Assembly (NCBI GenBank): GCA_035937155.1
Contig: DASYVJ010000065.1
Location: forward strand, 1 to 64,000
Reading direction: 5' to 3'
DNA from: Palsa-870 sp035937155
Lineage (GTDB): Bacteria > Chloroflexota > Dormibacteria > Dormibacterales > Dormibacteraceae
Length of the DNA stretch: 64,000 nucleotides
Position numbers and translations under genes: made by a program. Position 1 is the first letter of the stretch, and every line of letters starts with the position of its first letter. This document shows positions 8,686 to 17,114 of this stretch, piece after piece. The notes beneath the pieces are model-generated. The model ran no database searches. It worked only from the letters and a program-made list of their open reading frames with translations, and was not told the DNA's origin.

Positions 8686-9618
8686 CTAGTGGGAGCTGAT
8701 CGAAAGAGCGACGATCAGCGCCGGACCCAGCAGGATCAGCCACAAGGTGGGGAAGACGCACCCGACCGTCGGCAGCAGGATCTTCAATGAGGCGCGAGCC
8801 GCCTCCGTGCGGATCTTGAGCCGGCGCTTGACACGCATCTGCGCCGAGTGAGCGGCGATCGTGCGCGCGATCGGCACGCCGGTGCGCTCCGCGTGCAGGA
8901 TGCCCTTGACCAGGGAGGTGAAGTCCTCGACGCCGGTCGCCTCGGCCATCTCCTCCAGTGCTTCGGCGCGGGGGCGACCGAGCTCGATCTCGCGCAGCGC
9001 ACGCGCGACCAGCAGCGTCAGCGGACCTTCCTGATGGCGAACCAGCTGCTCGAAGGCCCGGTCGAGTCCGAGGCCGGCCTCCATGCTGATCGCCACCACA
9101 TCGAGCGCATTCGGTAGGACAGCCTCGAGCTGCGAGCGCCTCGTGTGCACCTGCTGGTTCAGCCACAGGACAGGGAGGTAGAAGCCCATCGCCACTCCGA
9201 TCAGGAGGGCTACGCCGATCGCGATCGGCGTCCCCAACAACGCACCGATCGCCACGCCCAGCGCTCCCAATCCTGCCGCGCCTGCGATACGCAGCGCCTG
9301 CAGGCCGGCCGGATCCAACCCAAAAGGATCGCCGACGAAATCGAGCTGTTTGCGGAAGTTGGCGGCGCGTGCCGCTGGGGTCATTCGGTTCAGCTGGCTA
9401 GTGACCCAGCGCCGACCAGGCGCCAGGAGTCGCTCGCCGAGGGGTCTTTCCAGCTCGAGTGCGGCGGCGCTTTGGCCCAGGCCGATCTCTTGCCGCGCGA
9501 GTCTTGCCCTGGCCAGCGTTGTCGCATCGCCCGCGCGGGCGGCCACGATTCCCGCGGCCAGCAACCACACGCCGGCAGCCGCAACGACGCCGACGAGGAG
9601 GGGCAGCAGGCTGCTCAT
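8686..9618 (-). CDS. tadC: Tad pilus inner-membrane platform protein TadC (T2SS F family)
   Basis: A 310-residue integral membrane protein with an N-terminal hydrophobic segment, a central cluster of membrane helices, a T2SSF domain (EAGLGLDRAFEQLVRHQEG; FTSLVKGILHAERTGVPI) and a C-terminal membrane helix ending ALIVALSISSH. TadB and TadC form the inner-membrane platform on which the TadA ATPase acts during Flp pilus assembly. It is the last gene of the minus-strand tad arm and overlaps the stop of tadB by 4 bp. The repeat-bearing intergenic region follows. Confidence 0.9.
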   Translation of the reverse strand: MSSLLPLLVGVVAAAGVWLLAAGIVAARAGDATTLARARLARQEIGLGQSAAALELERPLGERLLAPGRRWVTSQLNRMTPAARAANFRKQLDFVGDPFGLDPAGLQALRIAGAAGLGALGVAIGALLGTPIAIGVALLIGVAMGFYLPVLWLNQQVHTRRSQLEAVLPNALDVVAISMEAGLGLDRAFEQLVRHQEGPLTLLVARALREIELGRPRAEALEEMAEATGVEDFTSLVKGILHAERTGVPIARTIAAHSAQMRVKRRLKIRTEAARASLKILLPTVGCVFPTLWLILLGPALIVALSISSH

Positions 9619-10559
9619 GTGATCGCCGTAAGGCGGCGGATGATGAAGTTTCCGACGCCCAGCATGATGGCCGCCACCGCCAGCATGAACCAGCCCAGTG
9701 GGCTCGAGAACATCGGCCGGAAGTAGTTGGGGACGAGGAAATACAGTCCGAGCGCCGCCGCGACAGGCAGCAGCGTGATGATCAGGGACGAGGCGCGAGA
9801 CTGCGCGGTGGAGGCGAGAACTTCCGCGCGCATCTCCGCCCGCTGCTTCATCGTGTCAGCGAGACTGATCAGGATGGCGGGGAGGTCGCCGCCGACCGAG
9901 TGCTGGATGGTGATCACCATGCCCACGAGCCTCAGGTCGCTGCTTCCGATGCGCGTGACCATGTTTGCCATCGCGCTTTCAATCGAGGCGCCGAGCTCGA
10001 TCTCTCTGCGCGCCAGCCCGAACTCGTCAGACACGGGCGGGCGGGCGTTTTCGACTACAGAGCGCAGGGATTGAGCTATCGACTGGCCGGCTTTCATCGA
10101 GTTCGCCATCAGCTCCATCGCGCGGGGCAGGCCTTCTTCAAACTGAACGAGCCGATGCCCGCGCCGGTTGCGCAGGTACAGGGCGGGGAGAGCGAACCCG
10201 ATGATGGCCAGGATCACGACTGGAATCGAGATACCGAAGCGAAGCAGCGCGATCAGCGCGAACACCACAGCCGACACAGCCTGGACCATGCGGAACTCAT
10301 AGGGGCGCAGCTGGATGTCCGCGCTCGCCAGGTCGGCGGCGAGCGAGTTCGCTTTCTGGTTGGCTGCGATCCACACCGGCGCTCCGGTCGGCTCAAAACG
10401 CCTGCGCAGCTGCTCGCGAACGTCGGCGAGCGTGCGATATGTGACGCGGGTGCTCGGCCCTGCGCTAGCGGCCGACCTTGCAGGAGCGAGGATTCCGAAC
10501 ACCACCAAACCAACGCCTATGGCTGCGCCGGCCGCGATGAGGATGACGGCTGCCGACAT
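9615..10559 (-). CDS. tadB: Tad pilus inner-membrane platform protein TadB (T2SS F family)
   Basis: A 314-residue membrane protein. An N-terminal membrane segment (VILIAAGAAIGVGLVVFGI) is followed by a helix pair (~100-145), a T2SSF domain (LPRAMELMANSMKAGQSI; AILISLADTMKQRAEMRAE) and C-terminal helices. It is paralogous to the following TadC gene, and the two are stop-start coupled. TadB is expected to pair with TadC and TadA in the cytoplasmic membrane. The next gene upstream, cpaB, ends 3 bp before its start. Confidence 0.9.
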   Translation of the reverse strand: MSAAVILIAAGAAIGVGLVVFGILAPARSAASAGPSTRVTYRTLADVREQLRRRFEPTGAPVWIAANQKANSLAADLASADIQLRPYEFRMVQAVSAVVFALIALLRFGISIPVVILAIIGFALPALYLRNRRGHRLVQFEEGLPRAMELMANSMKAGQSIAQSLRSVVENARPPVSDEFGLARREIELGASIESAMANMVTRIGSSDLRLVGMVITIQHSVGGDLPAILISLADTMKQRAEMRAEVLASTAQSRASSLIITLLPVAAALGLYFLVPNYFRPMFSSPLGWFMLAVAAIMLGVGNFIIRRLTAIT

Positions 10560-10562
10560 CGA

Positions 10563-11360
10563 TCAGCTGCCGGTGAAGTGCCAGCGCTTATCCACTTCTT
10601 TGGGTCCGACGCCAGCCCCGGAAGAGATTTTCGGGCAGGACGGATCGGGTTGGCTGGGGCTGGCGGCGTAGTCGGTGAACGATTCGAGCGCGTATTTCAT
10701 GCTCGCATTGTTGAGGAGCCAGAACAGGTACTCAGCGTCGCATGCGGTCGTCAATAGGGTCAGGCTGCTCGTGACCTGGCCGCCCGGTCCTGACTGCCCG
10801 GTCGCGGGGCCCACCCTGATGATGTCGAGGTCGCGAAACACCGTCCGGACGACAGGAGCTCCCGGGCTGGCGCCGAGAACTGACGTGTTGATGGTGGCGA
10901 GCATGGTGATCCGGTCCCCAAGCTGGACGTAGCCGCCGACGCCGACCTGCTCACTGGTCGGGACAGTGACCGCCACGTAGCCCGACGGGATGGGGAGGAA
11001 GGCGACGTCGCTGCTGCTGAGGAGGTCACCCGCTGCGGCGATCAGGTTGGCGGTGACCGCCGAACCCGCCGGTATGTCGACCCGCGCTCCTTTGCCCACG
11101 ACCGCGCTGATCTGGGTGAAGGACTGCGGCGGCGCGGGGTTGATGGTGGCCAGCTCGAGGTCGGTCGTCTGGATCTTCGTGCGCCCGAGGATGTTGGTCT
11201 TGGCCACGACAACGCGTGTCCCGCCTGAGTTCGACTGAAGCAGCGACAGGCTGGCCAGGCCTGCAGCCGCGGCAAAGGCCAGCACCGCGAGGATTGCCCC
11301 GATGACGATGTAGAGGCGTCCCCGGCGCGGCCGGCCGGGTTCCGCGGTGGCGATTGACAT
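10563..11360 (-). CDS. cpaB: Flp pilus assembly protein CpaB/RcpC (SAF domain)
   Basis: A 265-residue protein with one N-terminal membrane anchor (RLYIVIGAILAVLAFAAAAG). An SAF-type segment follows: VVVAKTNILGRTKIQTTDLELA, then IPAGSAVTANLI. The C-terminus is RcpC-like. CpaB is an extracytoplasmic component usually described with the secretin in diderms, yet no secretin gene is present here, which fits a monoderm Tad system where CpaB may act in the wall. A 44-bp gap separates it from the large gene upstream. Confidence 0.85.
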   Translation of the reverse strand: MSIATAEPGRPRRGRLYIVIGAILAVLAFAAAAGLASLSLLQSNSGGTRVVVAKTNILGRTKIQTTDLELATINPAPPQSFTQISAVVGKGARVDIPAGSAVTANLIAAAGDLLSSSDVAFLPIPSGYVAVTVPTSEQVGVGGYVQLGDRITMLATINTSVLGASPGAPVVRTVFRDLDIIRVGPATGQSGPGGQVTSSLTLLTTACDAEYLFWLLNNASMKYALESFTDYAASPSQPDPSCPKISSGAGVGPKEVDKRWHFTGS

Positions 11361-11404
11361 CTAGCTGCGCGCGCAGCTTGGCATGGTGCGCGGATTGGTG
11401 CAAC

Positions 11405-13744
11405 TCATTCGACGAGAACCGCCTCCACCAATGCAGTGCTGATTCCGTAGGCTCCGCCGACCGCTGTCCCTGCGCCTGCAGCCGCTGAGATCGTGAGGTT
11501 GCCGCAAAAGACCGTTCCCGCGATCGTCGAGGCTCCGTTGACCGTGTCAGTACAGGTGCCCGGCCAGTAGACCGAACCCAGCAGCCAGTGCTTGGCCACG
11601 GCGCCCTTGATGGCGATCTGACCGGTGTTGCTCGCCGGGGCCCAGATGAGCACGTTGGAGCACGCGCGGTCACCCGCCGTGCACCACGCAGATGCGGGGC
11701 AGCTCGCGGCATCCCCCGCGGGCGCGGTCGAGCAGGGTGCGGCGAACCAGGTCAGGTTGTTGGGCGAGTCCGCTCCGGCATTGGGAGGGCACGCTGACAG
11801 CGAGCATGGCGTCGAACCGAACTGGCACGCCCCGGCACAGGCGACGCCACCCCCGGGTGCACAGGTCCCAGAGGAAAAACCAGCCTGGTTGACGAACTCG
11901 AGTGTAACGTCGCGTGCCAGCAGCGTTGCCCCGTTGAGGCATATGCCGCCACCACCCGCAAACCCGGATCCGTTGAAGTAGTAGAACCCGGGGTCAAGGA
12001 CCGCGCCCGAGCCTCCGCCCCCAGCTCCGGCGGGCTTGAACGACGCGATCATCGCTGCCCAGGTGGTTGGTTGTGAGCCGGTCACCGTCTCGCTCCCAAC
12101 ACCTGCCGGGAGGTTGAGCCGGTACTGAGACGAGAACTCATTGTTTGTGTCATTGGCCAGGCTCGTCCACCCCGCCGCTGGAGTGTAGTTCTCGGGACTC
12201 TGGGAGCTGTTGGTCCCGACGTCGGTGATCACGAGCTCATTGGCGGCGGTCATGGCGCCGCCGGTGGAGATGGTCACCGACGCCTGGTTTGAGTTGACGG
12301 TCAAAACCCCGGTCTGGTCCAGCGGAGATGCGGTGGCCGCACCTGACCATTCGGTCATCAGACCGACGGCGTTTATCGAGTTCGGGCTGACACCGAAGTC
12401 GACGCTCGCGATTCCGCCGGGGTTGTTGGCGTAGTACCAGATTTCAGTGTGCGCGGTGCCGTCCAGGAATGCGCCGCCCGCGACTGCCGAGGCCCAGCCG
12501 GCAGGGGCTGTGAACGGTTTCTGCGAGGGGTTCGTTTGCGAGCGCAGGGTCGCCACCAGAAGGGTGCCCGCGATGCTGTTTGCGGGCAGGGTCAAAGTGA
12601 GCGTCCCGGTCGCCGGACCGGCCTTTGCACCTGTCTGCCGGTTGGTGATGCTGCCCCCGCCGGCACCCGCCAGAGAGCTTGGGTCCAGGAAGCCATAGCA
12701 GCTCGGCTTGAAGTGATAGAACCCGCTGGCGTCCTTGATTGGAACGGGCGCCAGGCCGGTGGCGACCGTGGTACCGCCGACGACGATGTTCGGGTACGCG
12801 GTGCCGGCGGCGCAGGCCGCTCCGCCGTTGCCGACCAGGGTCGCGATCGCTTTGGCGTCTGTGTTCGGCTCCGGTGGGAGGCTGGTCGACACCGGCGGAA
12901 CCGGCTGTGGTCCGGTGCCTGCGGCGCATGGATTGGCGTTAACGGCCTTGTCCGCGGCCAGAAGGAACGAGGTGGCGGCGGCTGCGCAGGCCGGCGTGTT
13001 GTGGCCGCTCAGCTCGAAACCGTCGGAGCAAATGGCGCTCGACGAGCCGCTGTTGGAGTTTGCGACACATGTACCGGGGGCGGTCCAGCTCTGTCCGTCC
13101 GTGTAAACGCTCACGTTGGCCAGGTCGGAGTACGTCCCGGACGCGTCAACCTGGGCGTGTGCATATACCGCGCAGGTACCGGTCCGGGCGATCAAGTTCT
13201 GCGCGCGGATGCTGCCGCTGACGTTCACCTGGCCTGCGCCGCACGTCAAAGTGGTGGCCGAAACTGCGGAGGTCGATGCGGGTAGGGCTTGAGCAACCGC
13301 GCGCCTGACCACCGTCGTGCTAGCCCTGCCCACTGCGCCGCCGAAGGAGAGGGGGAGGGTCAGGGTCAGGACGACTTCGACCTGCTGCTGGTGCGCTCGA
13401 TATGGATAGTTGATCGTGGCGCTGAGGCTGCCTGCAAAGGTGTCCGTGCCGGTGTACGGCCCCGCGCATGAGCCCCCGGCGATGGCGAGAACGCCGGTGC
13501 GGGCCCTCTGCGTGGCGAGGAAGTTGTCGGCCTCCGTGATCACGGTGCTCGCCTTGCCCGCGTCGCAGCCGACGCCTACCCTCAACGCCGAGTCGAGCGC
13601 AGCCTGGTCAGCCAGCTGCTGGAGCTGGTTCTTCTGCCACTCGGCCGAGCCCGCCAGCAAGACGAGCGCGGCGGAACCGATGAGGGCCATCAGCGATACA
13701 GCCACCAGCACCATGACCTGGCCGGACTGACGCGGGGTGCGCAT
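11405..13744 (-). CDS. Large TadG-like Tad-domain surface protein with inserted beta-sandwich module
   Basis: From ATG 13744 (TGATG overlap with the upstream TadE gene) the protein has 779 residues. A longer open frame upstream to 14167 lies opposite nothing conserved and is ignored. Residues ~8-32 are the membrane helix of a Tad/TadG N-terminus (GQVMVLVAVSLMALIGSAAL), followed by QKNQLQQLADQAALDSAL. Residues ~375-570 look like a secreted beta-sandwich module with two APAGW/TPAAGW motifs and WYYANN. The C-terminal ~200 residues are Cys- and Gly-rich. It is probably a surface-exposed pseudopilin or adhesin-like component. The binding target is unknown. Confidence 0.75.
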   Translation of the reverse strand: MRTPRQSGQVMVLVAVSLMALIGSAALVLLAGSAEWQKNQLQQLADQAALDSALRVGVGCDAGKASTVITEADNFLATQRARTGVLAIAGGSCAGPYTGTDTFAGSLSATINYPYRAHQQQVEVVLTLTLPLSFGGAVGRASTTVVRRAVAQALPASTSAVSATTLTCGAGQVNVSGSIRAQNLIARTGTCAVYAHAQVDASGTYSDLANVSVYTDGQSWTAPGTCVANSNSGSSSAICSDGFELSGHNTPACAAAATSFLLAADKAVNANPCAAGTGPQPVPPVSTSLPPEPNTDAKAIATLVGNGGAACAAGTAYPNIVVGGTTVATGLAPVPIKDASGFYHFKPSCYGFLDPSSLAGAGGGSITNRQTGAKAGPATGTLTLTLPANSIAGTLLVATLRSQTNPSQKPFTAPAGWASAVAGGAFLDGTAHTEIWYYANNPGGIASVDFGVSPNSINAVGLMTEWSGAATASPLDQTGVLTVNSNQASVTISTGGAMTAANELVITDVGTNSSQSPENYTPAAGWTSLANDTNNEFSSQYRLNLPAGVGSETVTGSQPTTWAAMIASFKPAGAGGGGSGAVLDPGFYYFNGSGFAGGGGICLNGATLLARDVTLEFVNQAGFSSGTCAPGGGVACAGACQFGSTPCSLSACPPNAGADSPNNLTWFAAPCSTAPAGDAASCPASAWCTAGDRACSNVLIWAPASNTGQIAIKGAVAKHWLLGSVYWPGTCTDTVNGASTIAGTVFCGNLTISAAAGAGTAVGGAYGISTALVEAVLVE

Positions 13745-14361
13745 CAGAACTCCATCCGTATGACGGTCTGCGAGTCGAAAATAATCGCCGTTGGGATGCC
13801 GAGGAACCTGGCCATCACCGGCTGCCACCTGAGCTTGAAGTCGACCACCGCAAGCTGATGGCCAGAAGTTCGCACCGCGGCCCCGTTGGCCGCCGAGCAG
13901 GTGGGGCAGCTCCAGCGCGGGTTGGGGTTGCCGGCGGCGGAATCCAGTTCGTAAATAAACACATACACGGTGTTCGTACCTGCGCCCGTGAGCGTGATGG
14001 TTCCTGGCTGGGTCGTCGGGGAGGCACTGGCGACGTAAGTCCCGTACGGGGGTGGTGAGGAGATGGCCGCCGAGTCCAGGTAGACGACCGTAGCCCCAAG
14101 CGCATCGAGGAGGTGAGCGCCGGTGACGAGCGAATTCAGGGAGCAGGGCGTCGGGAGGGCGGTGCAACTGGGTGGGAGGGAGTTGGCGCCGCTGTAGTAC
14201 TGGAGGGCGGCCTGCCGGGCGGTGTCACGCGAGGCGCCCTGGAGCAGCGCGTACATGAGCATCCCGCGCCCCATGTCGACGGTGGCTCCGATAATGAGGA
14301 GCACAACCGGCGCGACCAAGGCGAACTCGACCAGTGCTTGGGCGCGCTTAGACAACCTCAC
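13744..14361 (-). CDS. TadE-like minor pilin
   Basis: A 205-residue protein with the hallmark TadE N-terminus: a basic start (MRLSKR), then AQALVEFALVAPVVLLIIG, a membrane helix containing the glutamate typical of prepilin-like proteins. The C-terminal ~150 residues are extracytoplasmic with two Cys (CPTC). TadE-like proteins are processed by prepilin peptidases; a candidate peptidase lies far away at 34752. The gene overlaps the upstream TadE paralogue by 4 bp and the downstream TadG-like gene by 1 bp, so the three are likely translated together. Confidence 0.85.
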   Translation of the reverse strand: MRLSKRAQALVEFALVAPVVLLIIGATVDMGRGMLMYALLQGASRDTARQAALQYYSGANSLPPSCTALPTPCSLNSLVTGAHLLDALGATVVYLDSAAISSPPPYGTYVASASPTTQPGTITLTGAGTNTVYVFIYELDSAAGNPNPRWSCPTCSAANGAAVRTSGHQLAVVDFKLRWQPVMARFLGIPTAIIFDSQTVIRMEF

Positions 14362-14924
14362 CAGGACGTCGTCGCGCGGCTCGATCCGGAGATCGTGATG
14401 GCGCCTCCCACGAGGTTGAGGTCGTCGAACCCGTAGTACACATAAACGTCAACCTCGGTTCCGGCCAGCGTGGTCACGGAACCAGTGCAGTTGGAGTTGG
14501 CCCCGCAGTAGATGGCGACCACGGCCTGGCCGCTGAGCGGCTTCGCGTAGTCAGTGACCACGACGAACGGCGGTGGGTGGTTGACCTGCGTCGGGCACAC
14601 CACATTTGCCGTGACCGCGGCCAGGTCGGCTTTGACCAGGCTGCACATGTTCGCCAGCCCAGGCCCGTTGGTCGTCGGGGTCTTGCCGGCCGCATAGCGA
14701 GCCGCGTCGCGCGCCGCATCGGATGTGGCGACCGCGTAAACGTATCCCCGCCCCAGCTCAATGACCCCGGCGACAAGCAGGATCAAGATCGGCAGCGTGA
14801 TCGCGAACTCGACCATCGCCTGGCCTCCCCACCGTGTGGGGAGGTGGGCGCTGCCCGAAGGGCACCGCCCAGTGGGGCGAACCGAGCCGGCACCTAACCG
14901 CGGGCGTCGGGACCGATCAGGCAT
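14358..14924 (-). CDS. TadE-like minor pilin with repeat-encoded N-terminus
   Basis: A 188-residue protein whose helix GGQAMVEFAITLPILILLVAG marks it as TadE-like. The first ~33 residues are Arg/Pro/Gly-rich and are encoded by a GC-rich hairpin repeat (14824-14871). ATG 14924 overlaps the stop of the upstream ATPase gene, supporting this start. The alternative is an internal ATG at the MVEF position, which would remove the basic leader. The repeat may have inserted into the start of this gene. Function is inferred from family and locus. Confidence 0.8.
   Translation of the reverse strand: MPDRSRRPRLGAGSVRPTGRCPSGSAHLPTRWGGQAMVEFAITLPILILLVAGVIELGRGYVYAVATSDAARDAARYAAGKTPTTNGPGLANMCSLVKADLAAVTANVVCPTQVNHPPPFVVVTDYAKPLSGQAVVAIYCGANSNCTGSVTTLAGTEVDVYVYYGFDDLNLVGGAITISGSSRATTSW
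14824..14871. repeat. Type B double-hairpin repeat (copy 1), inside a coding region
   Basis: There are two adjacent perfect hairpins. CCTCCCCA (14824-14831) pairs with TGGGGAGG (14837-14844). TGGGCG/TGCCC (14845-14856) pairs with GGGCA/CGCCCA (14860-14871) with one C-C mismatch. The same double-hairpin plan recurs between pheS and pheT at 63613. Confidence 0.7.
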
Positions 14925-16212
14925 CCATCTTCAGGTTGGCCAGGATCACACGGGCCAGATCTGTCGTCCCGCGGGAGACGAGCGAGTTGGGATCGCGCGT
15001 GAGCACCAGGCCGCCAGCCAGGGCGGCATCCTCCGGGCGGGAGTCGTCGAATCCGACGGTTACCGACATCTTCCGGCCGAGGATGGACTCCACCGCGGCG
15101 CGGTCGAGGGGCGGGTGCGGCACCCGCTGGTTGAGGAGCAGCTCGATCCGGCTGTCAGGCACGTTCAGGATGTCGCGGAACACGGCGAGCGAGCGCCGAG
15201 CGTCGGTCAACGCCGCGATCTCAGGTGGGACCACGATGACGACGCACTCGGCCCGTTCGAGCACCGCCAGCGCGGCCTCGCCCAGCGATGTCCCCAGGTC
15301 GACCAGGATCAGCCGCTGCCAGCTGACGACAACATCGAGCATCCGGCCGGTCAGATCGCCGGTCATCAGGTCGACCTCCTCTGGCCGCAGCGTCCCCGGA
15401 AGCACTCCCATGCCCGAGCGGTGATTGACGATGTTGCCGCGCAGGACGGTCTCAAAGTCGACCTGGGCGGCCTTGGCCGCGCTCGCGATCGAGCCGGTCG
15501 CTATCAGGTCGGCGAAAAGGGCGGCGTGACCGAACGGCGCGGACAGGTCGACGAGCAGGACCTGGCGCGGAAACTTGCGCGCGAGGGCCGCCGTGGTGTT
15601 GATCGCCAGAGTGGTGACTCCAGAGCCCCCTTTGGCCGAAAAGAATGCGACGATCGGAGCCGCCGTGCGTGAGGATCGCTGCACCTCGGCTGCGCCGACG
15701 GCCGATACCTCCTGCTCCCACAGCCGGTCGAGAGCGAGGGCGATCTTCTCAACGTCCGGCCCCAGGCCCTCGAGGAGGCCGTCACGATCCAGGGTCAGGA
15801 GAACGGCGTCGGTCAGGCCGTAGATGCTGGTCAAGTACCGATCTTTGGTGCGGGGGGCGGGGAGGATAACCAGGTCGCCCGGGGCCGGGCGCCGGGTCAG
15901 GAGCACCTTGCCCGCGCCGTCCGTGATCGACTCCTCAACCTGGCCCGAAGCCAGGAAGACCACGACGTCGCCCCCCTGGGCTTTGAGGCGCAAGGTGTCG
16001 CGGGCGGTCAGCCCGACGGCGCGCATGCGCCGGGCGACGGCGCGCAGGGCGCCATCGCTGAGTTCCGCGAACACGGAGGACATCTCCAGGATCCGTATTC
16101 GCAACTGCAGGGCCGATGGCGTCTGGTCGGCGGCGGGGCCGCTGCTTGCACCCACCTGGTATGGCTTTTCCTCCAGCGCCCAATCGGCTTTGTGAACCTC
16201 AGGGGCGGTCAA
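14917..16212 (-). CDS. TadZ/CpaE-like MinD-family ATPase with N-terminal cyclic-nucleotide-binding-like domain
   Basis: A 431-residue protein. Residues ~40-150 resemble a CNB (cNMP-binding) fold: VFAELSDGALRAVARRM, VVFLASGQVEE, and PGDLVIL; the canonical cAMP phosphate-binding cassette is not obvious. Residues ~185-420 are a ParA/MinD-like ATPase with the deviant Walker A AKGGSGVTT, LLVDLSAPFG and LILVDLGTSLG. TadZ/CpaE proteins localise Tad machinery at the pole. The start is TTG 16212, with TACATT (minus strand) 9 nt upstream. It heads the minus-strand tad arm. Confidence 0.85.
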   Translation of the reverse strand: MTAPEVHKADWALEEKPYQVGASSGPAADQTPSALQLRIRILEMSSVFAELSDGALRAVARRMRAVGLTARDTLRLKAQGGDVVVFLASGQVEESITDGAGKVLLTRRPAPGDLVILPAPRTKDRYLTSIYGLTDAVLLTLDRDGLLEGLGPDVEKIALALDRLWEQEVSAVGAAEVQRSSRTAAPIVAFFSAKGGSGVTTLAINTTAALARKFPRQVLLVDLSAPFGHAALFADLIATGSIASAAKAAQVDFETVLRGNIVNHRSGMGVLPGTLRPEEVDLMTGDLTGRMLDVVVSWQRLILVDLGTSLGEAALAVLERAECVVIVVPPEIAALTDARRSLAVFRDILNVPDSRIELLLNQRVPHPPLDRAAVESILGRKMSVTVGFDDSRPEDAALAGGLVLTRDPNSLVSRGTTDLARVILANLKMDA

Positions 16213-16268
16213 TAGGCCGATAATGTACCAACGTCCCCCCGGAACGACCGTCCATCCCAGTAATAGCT
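16213..16268. promoter_or_regulatory. Divergent promoter region of the tad locus
   Basis: A 56-bp gap separates the minus arm (TTG 16212) from the plus arm (TTG 16269). A TACATT hexamer, read on the minus strand (plus-strand 16222-16227), ends 9 nt before the TadZ-like start. No equally good hexamer is evident for the plus arm; TAATAG at 16261-16266 is too close to its TTG. No Shine-Dalgarno is visible on either side. Confidence 0.45.
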
Positions 16269-17114
16269 TTGAACACGAGGCCTCCGGCCGAGATCGATCT
16301 GCAGCGCCTGACCAAGCGGTCGGGGGCTGCCTTCCGCGCCTCGCGATCGCGCGTCGGAGAGCGGATTGAGCGAGTGCTTAATGCCGCTTTGACGGGTGAG
16401 CCCCACGTGGTGCTTAACGTCACGGCTGAGGAGCTCATCGCCGAACCCGACCCGATCGCCAAGGTGATCTCGGCGGCCTTTGTCACGGCTGGACCCGGCC
16501 TGACCGGCCAGTGGCGGATCACACAGCTGTTCCGCAGCAGTGGGCTCAGCGACGAGCTGCTGAACTCGCTCGTCAGCCCAAATCCGATCACCAGGGCATC
16601 GGCCGCCGAGCTGTGCGGCGCGCTGCGGCTCACCGAGTCAGTCCTGTGGCTTGAGGACCTGCTGCAGGACGGCAAGCCGAGGGTGCGCGAAGCCGCCATC
16701 CGGGCGCTTGGCCGTGTCGGCGGGCGTCGAGCCGTCGAAGCGCTCATGGCGTCCGGGAACAGCATCCCGATCCACCGCCTGGCGATCGCGCTCGCGGAGG
16801 CGGCTTCGGACCTCGACATCGAGGCTCTGATGCGCCAGCCGGCGAGCGAGCACGCCGCGATCGTCACAGTGCTTGCGTGCGGGCTGCGACGCGACACGCT
16901 GCGCGTGCCGCCGCTCCTGGGCATCACTCACGACAGGCGCTGGCCCAAGCAGGTTCGTATTGCCGCCTGCAAGTCACTGGGCATGATCGGGGCACTGGCC
17001 TCCGCCGACGGGCTTCGCATGCTGGCCGAGAAAGAGCCGGACGCCGCGGTCAAGAAAGCCGCGACCCTGGCCCATCAGCGAGTGGTGCGGGCGATTGCGA
17101 AGAGGCCCTCGTGA
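16269..17114 (+). CDS. HEAT-repeat protein of the tad locus
   Basis: A 281-residue protein with no membrane segment and repeated helical pairs typical of HEAT/PBS-lyase repeats, e.g. VREAAIRALGRVGGRRAVEA, VRIAACKSLGMIGA and AVKKAATLAHQRVVRA. HEAT proteins are protein-binding scaffolds. It starts at TTG 16269 with no clear ribosome site, and its stop overlaps tadA (GTGA), so it is probably co-translated with the pilus ATPase. A role in assembling or regulating TadA is an inference from position. Confidence 0.75.
   Translation: MNTRPPAEIDLQRLTKRSGAAFRASRSRVGERIERVLNAALTGEPHVVLNVTAEELIAEPDPIAKVISAAFVTAGPGLTGQWRITQLFRSSGLSDELLNSLVSPNPITRASAAELCGALRLTESVLWLEDLLQDGKPRVREAAIRALGRVGGRRAVEALMASGNSIPIHRLAIALAEAASDLDIEALMRQPASEHAAIVTVLACGLRRDTLRVPPLLGITHDRRWPKQVRIAACKSLGMIGALASADGLRMLAEKEPDAAVKKAATLAHQRVVRAIAKRPS

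Noticed and set aside
8499..8699. Possible small ORF of 66 codons in the 8412-8685 gap
   Set aside because: It runs through the 40-bp repeat, has no conserved motif and no matching ribosome site.
9459..10757. Long plus-strand open frame opposite tadB/tadC
   Set aside because: It is Arg- and Gly-rich antisense translation with no domain; the minus-strand T2SSF genes explain the region.
13745..14167. N-terminal extension of the large TadG-like gene
   Set aside because: It lies entirely over the TadE gene in another frame. ATG 13744 directly precedes the conserved helix and couples to the TadE stop.
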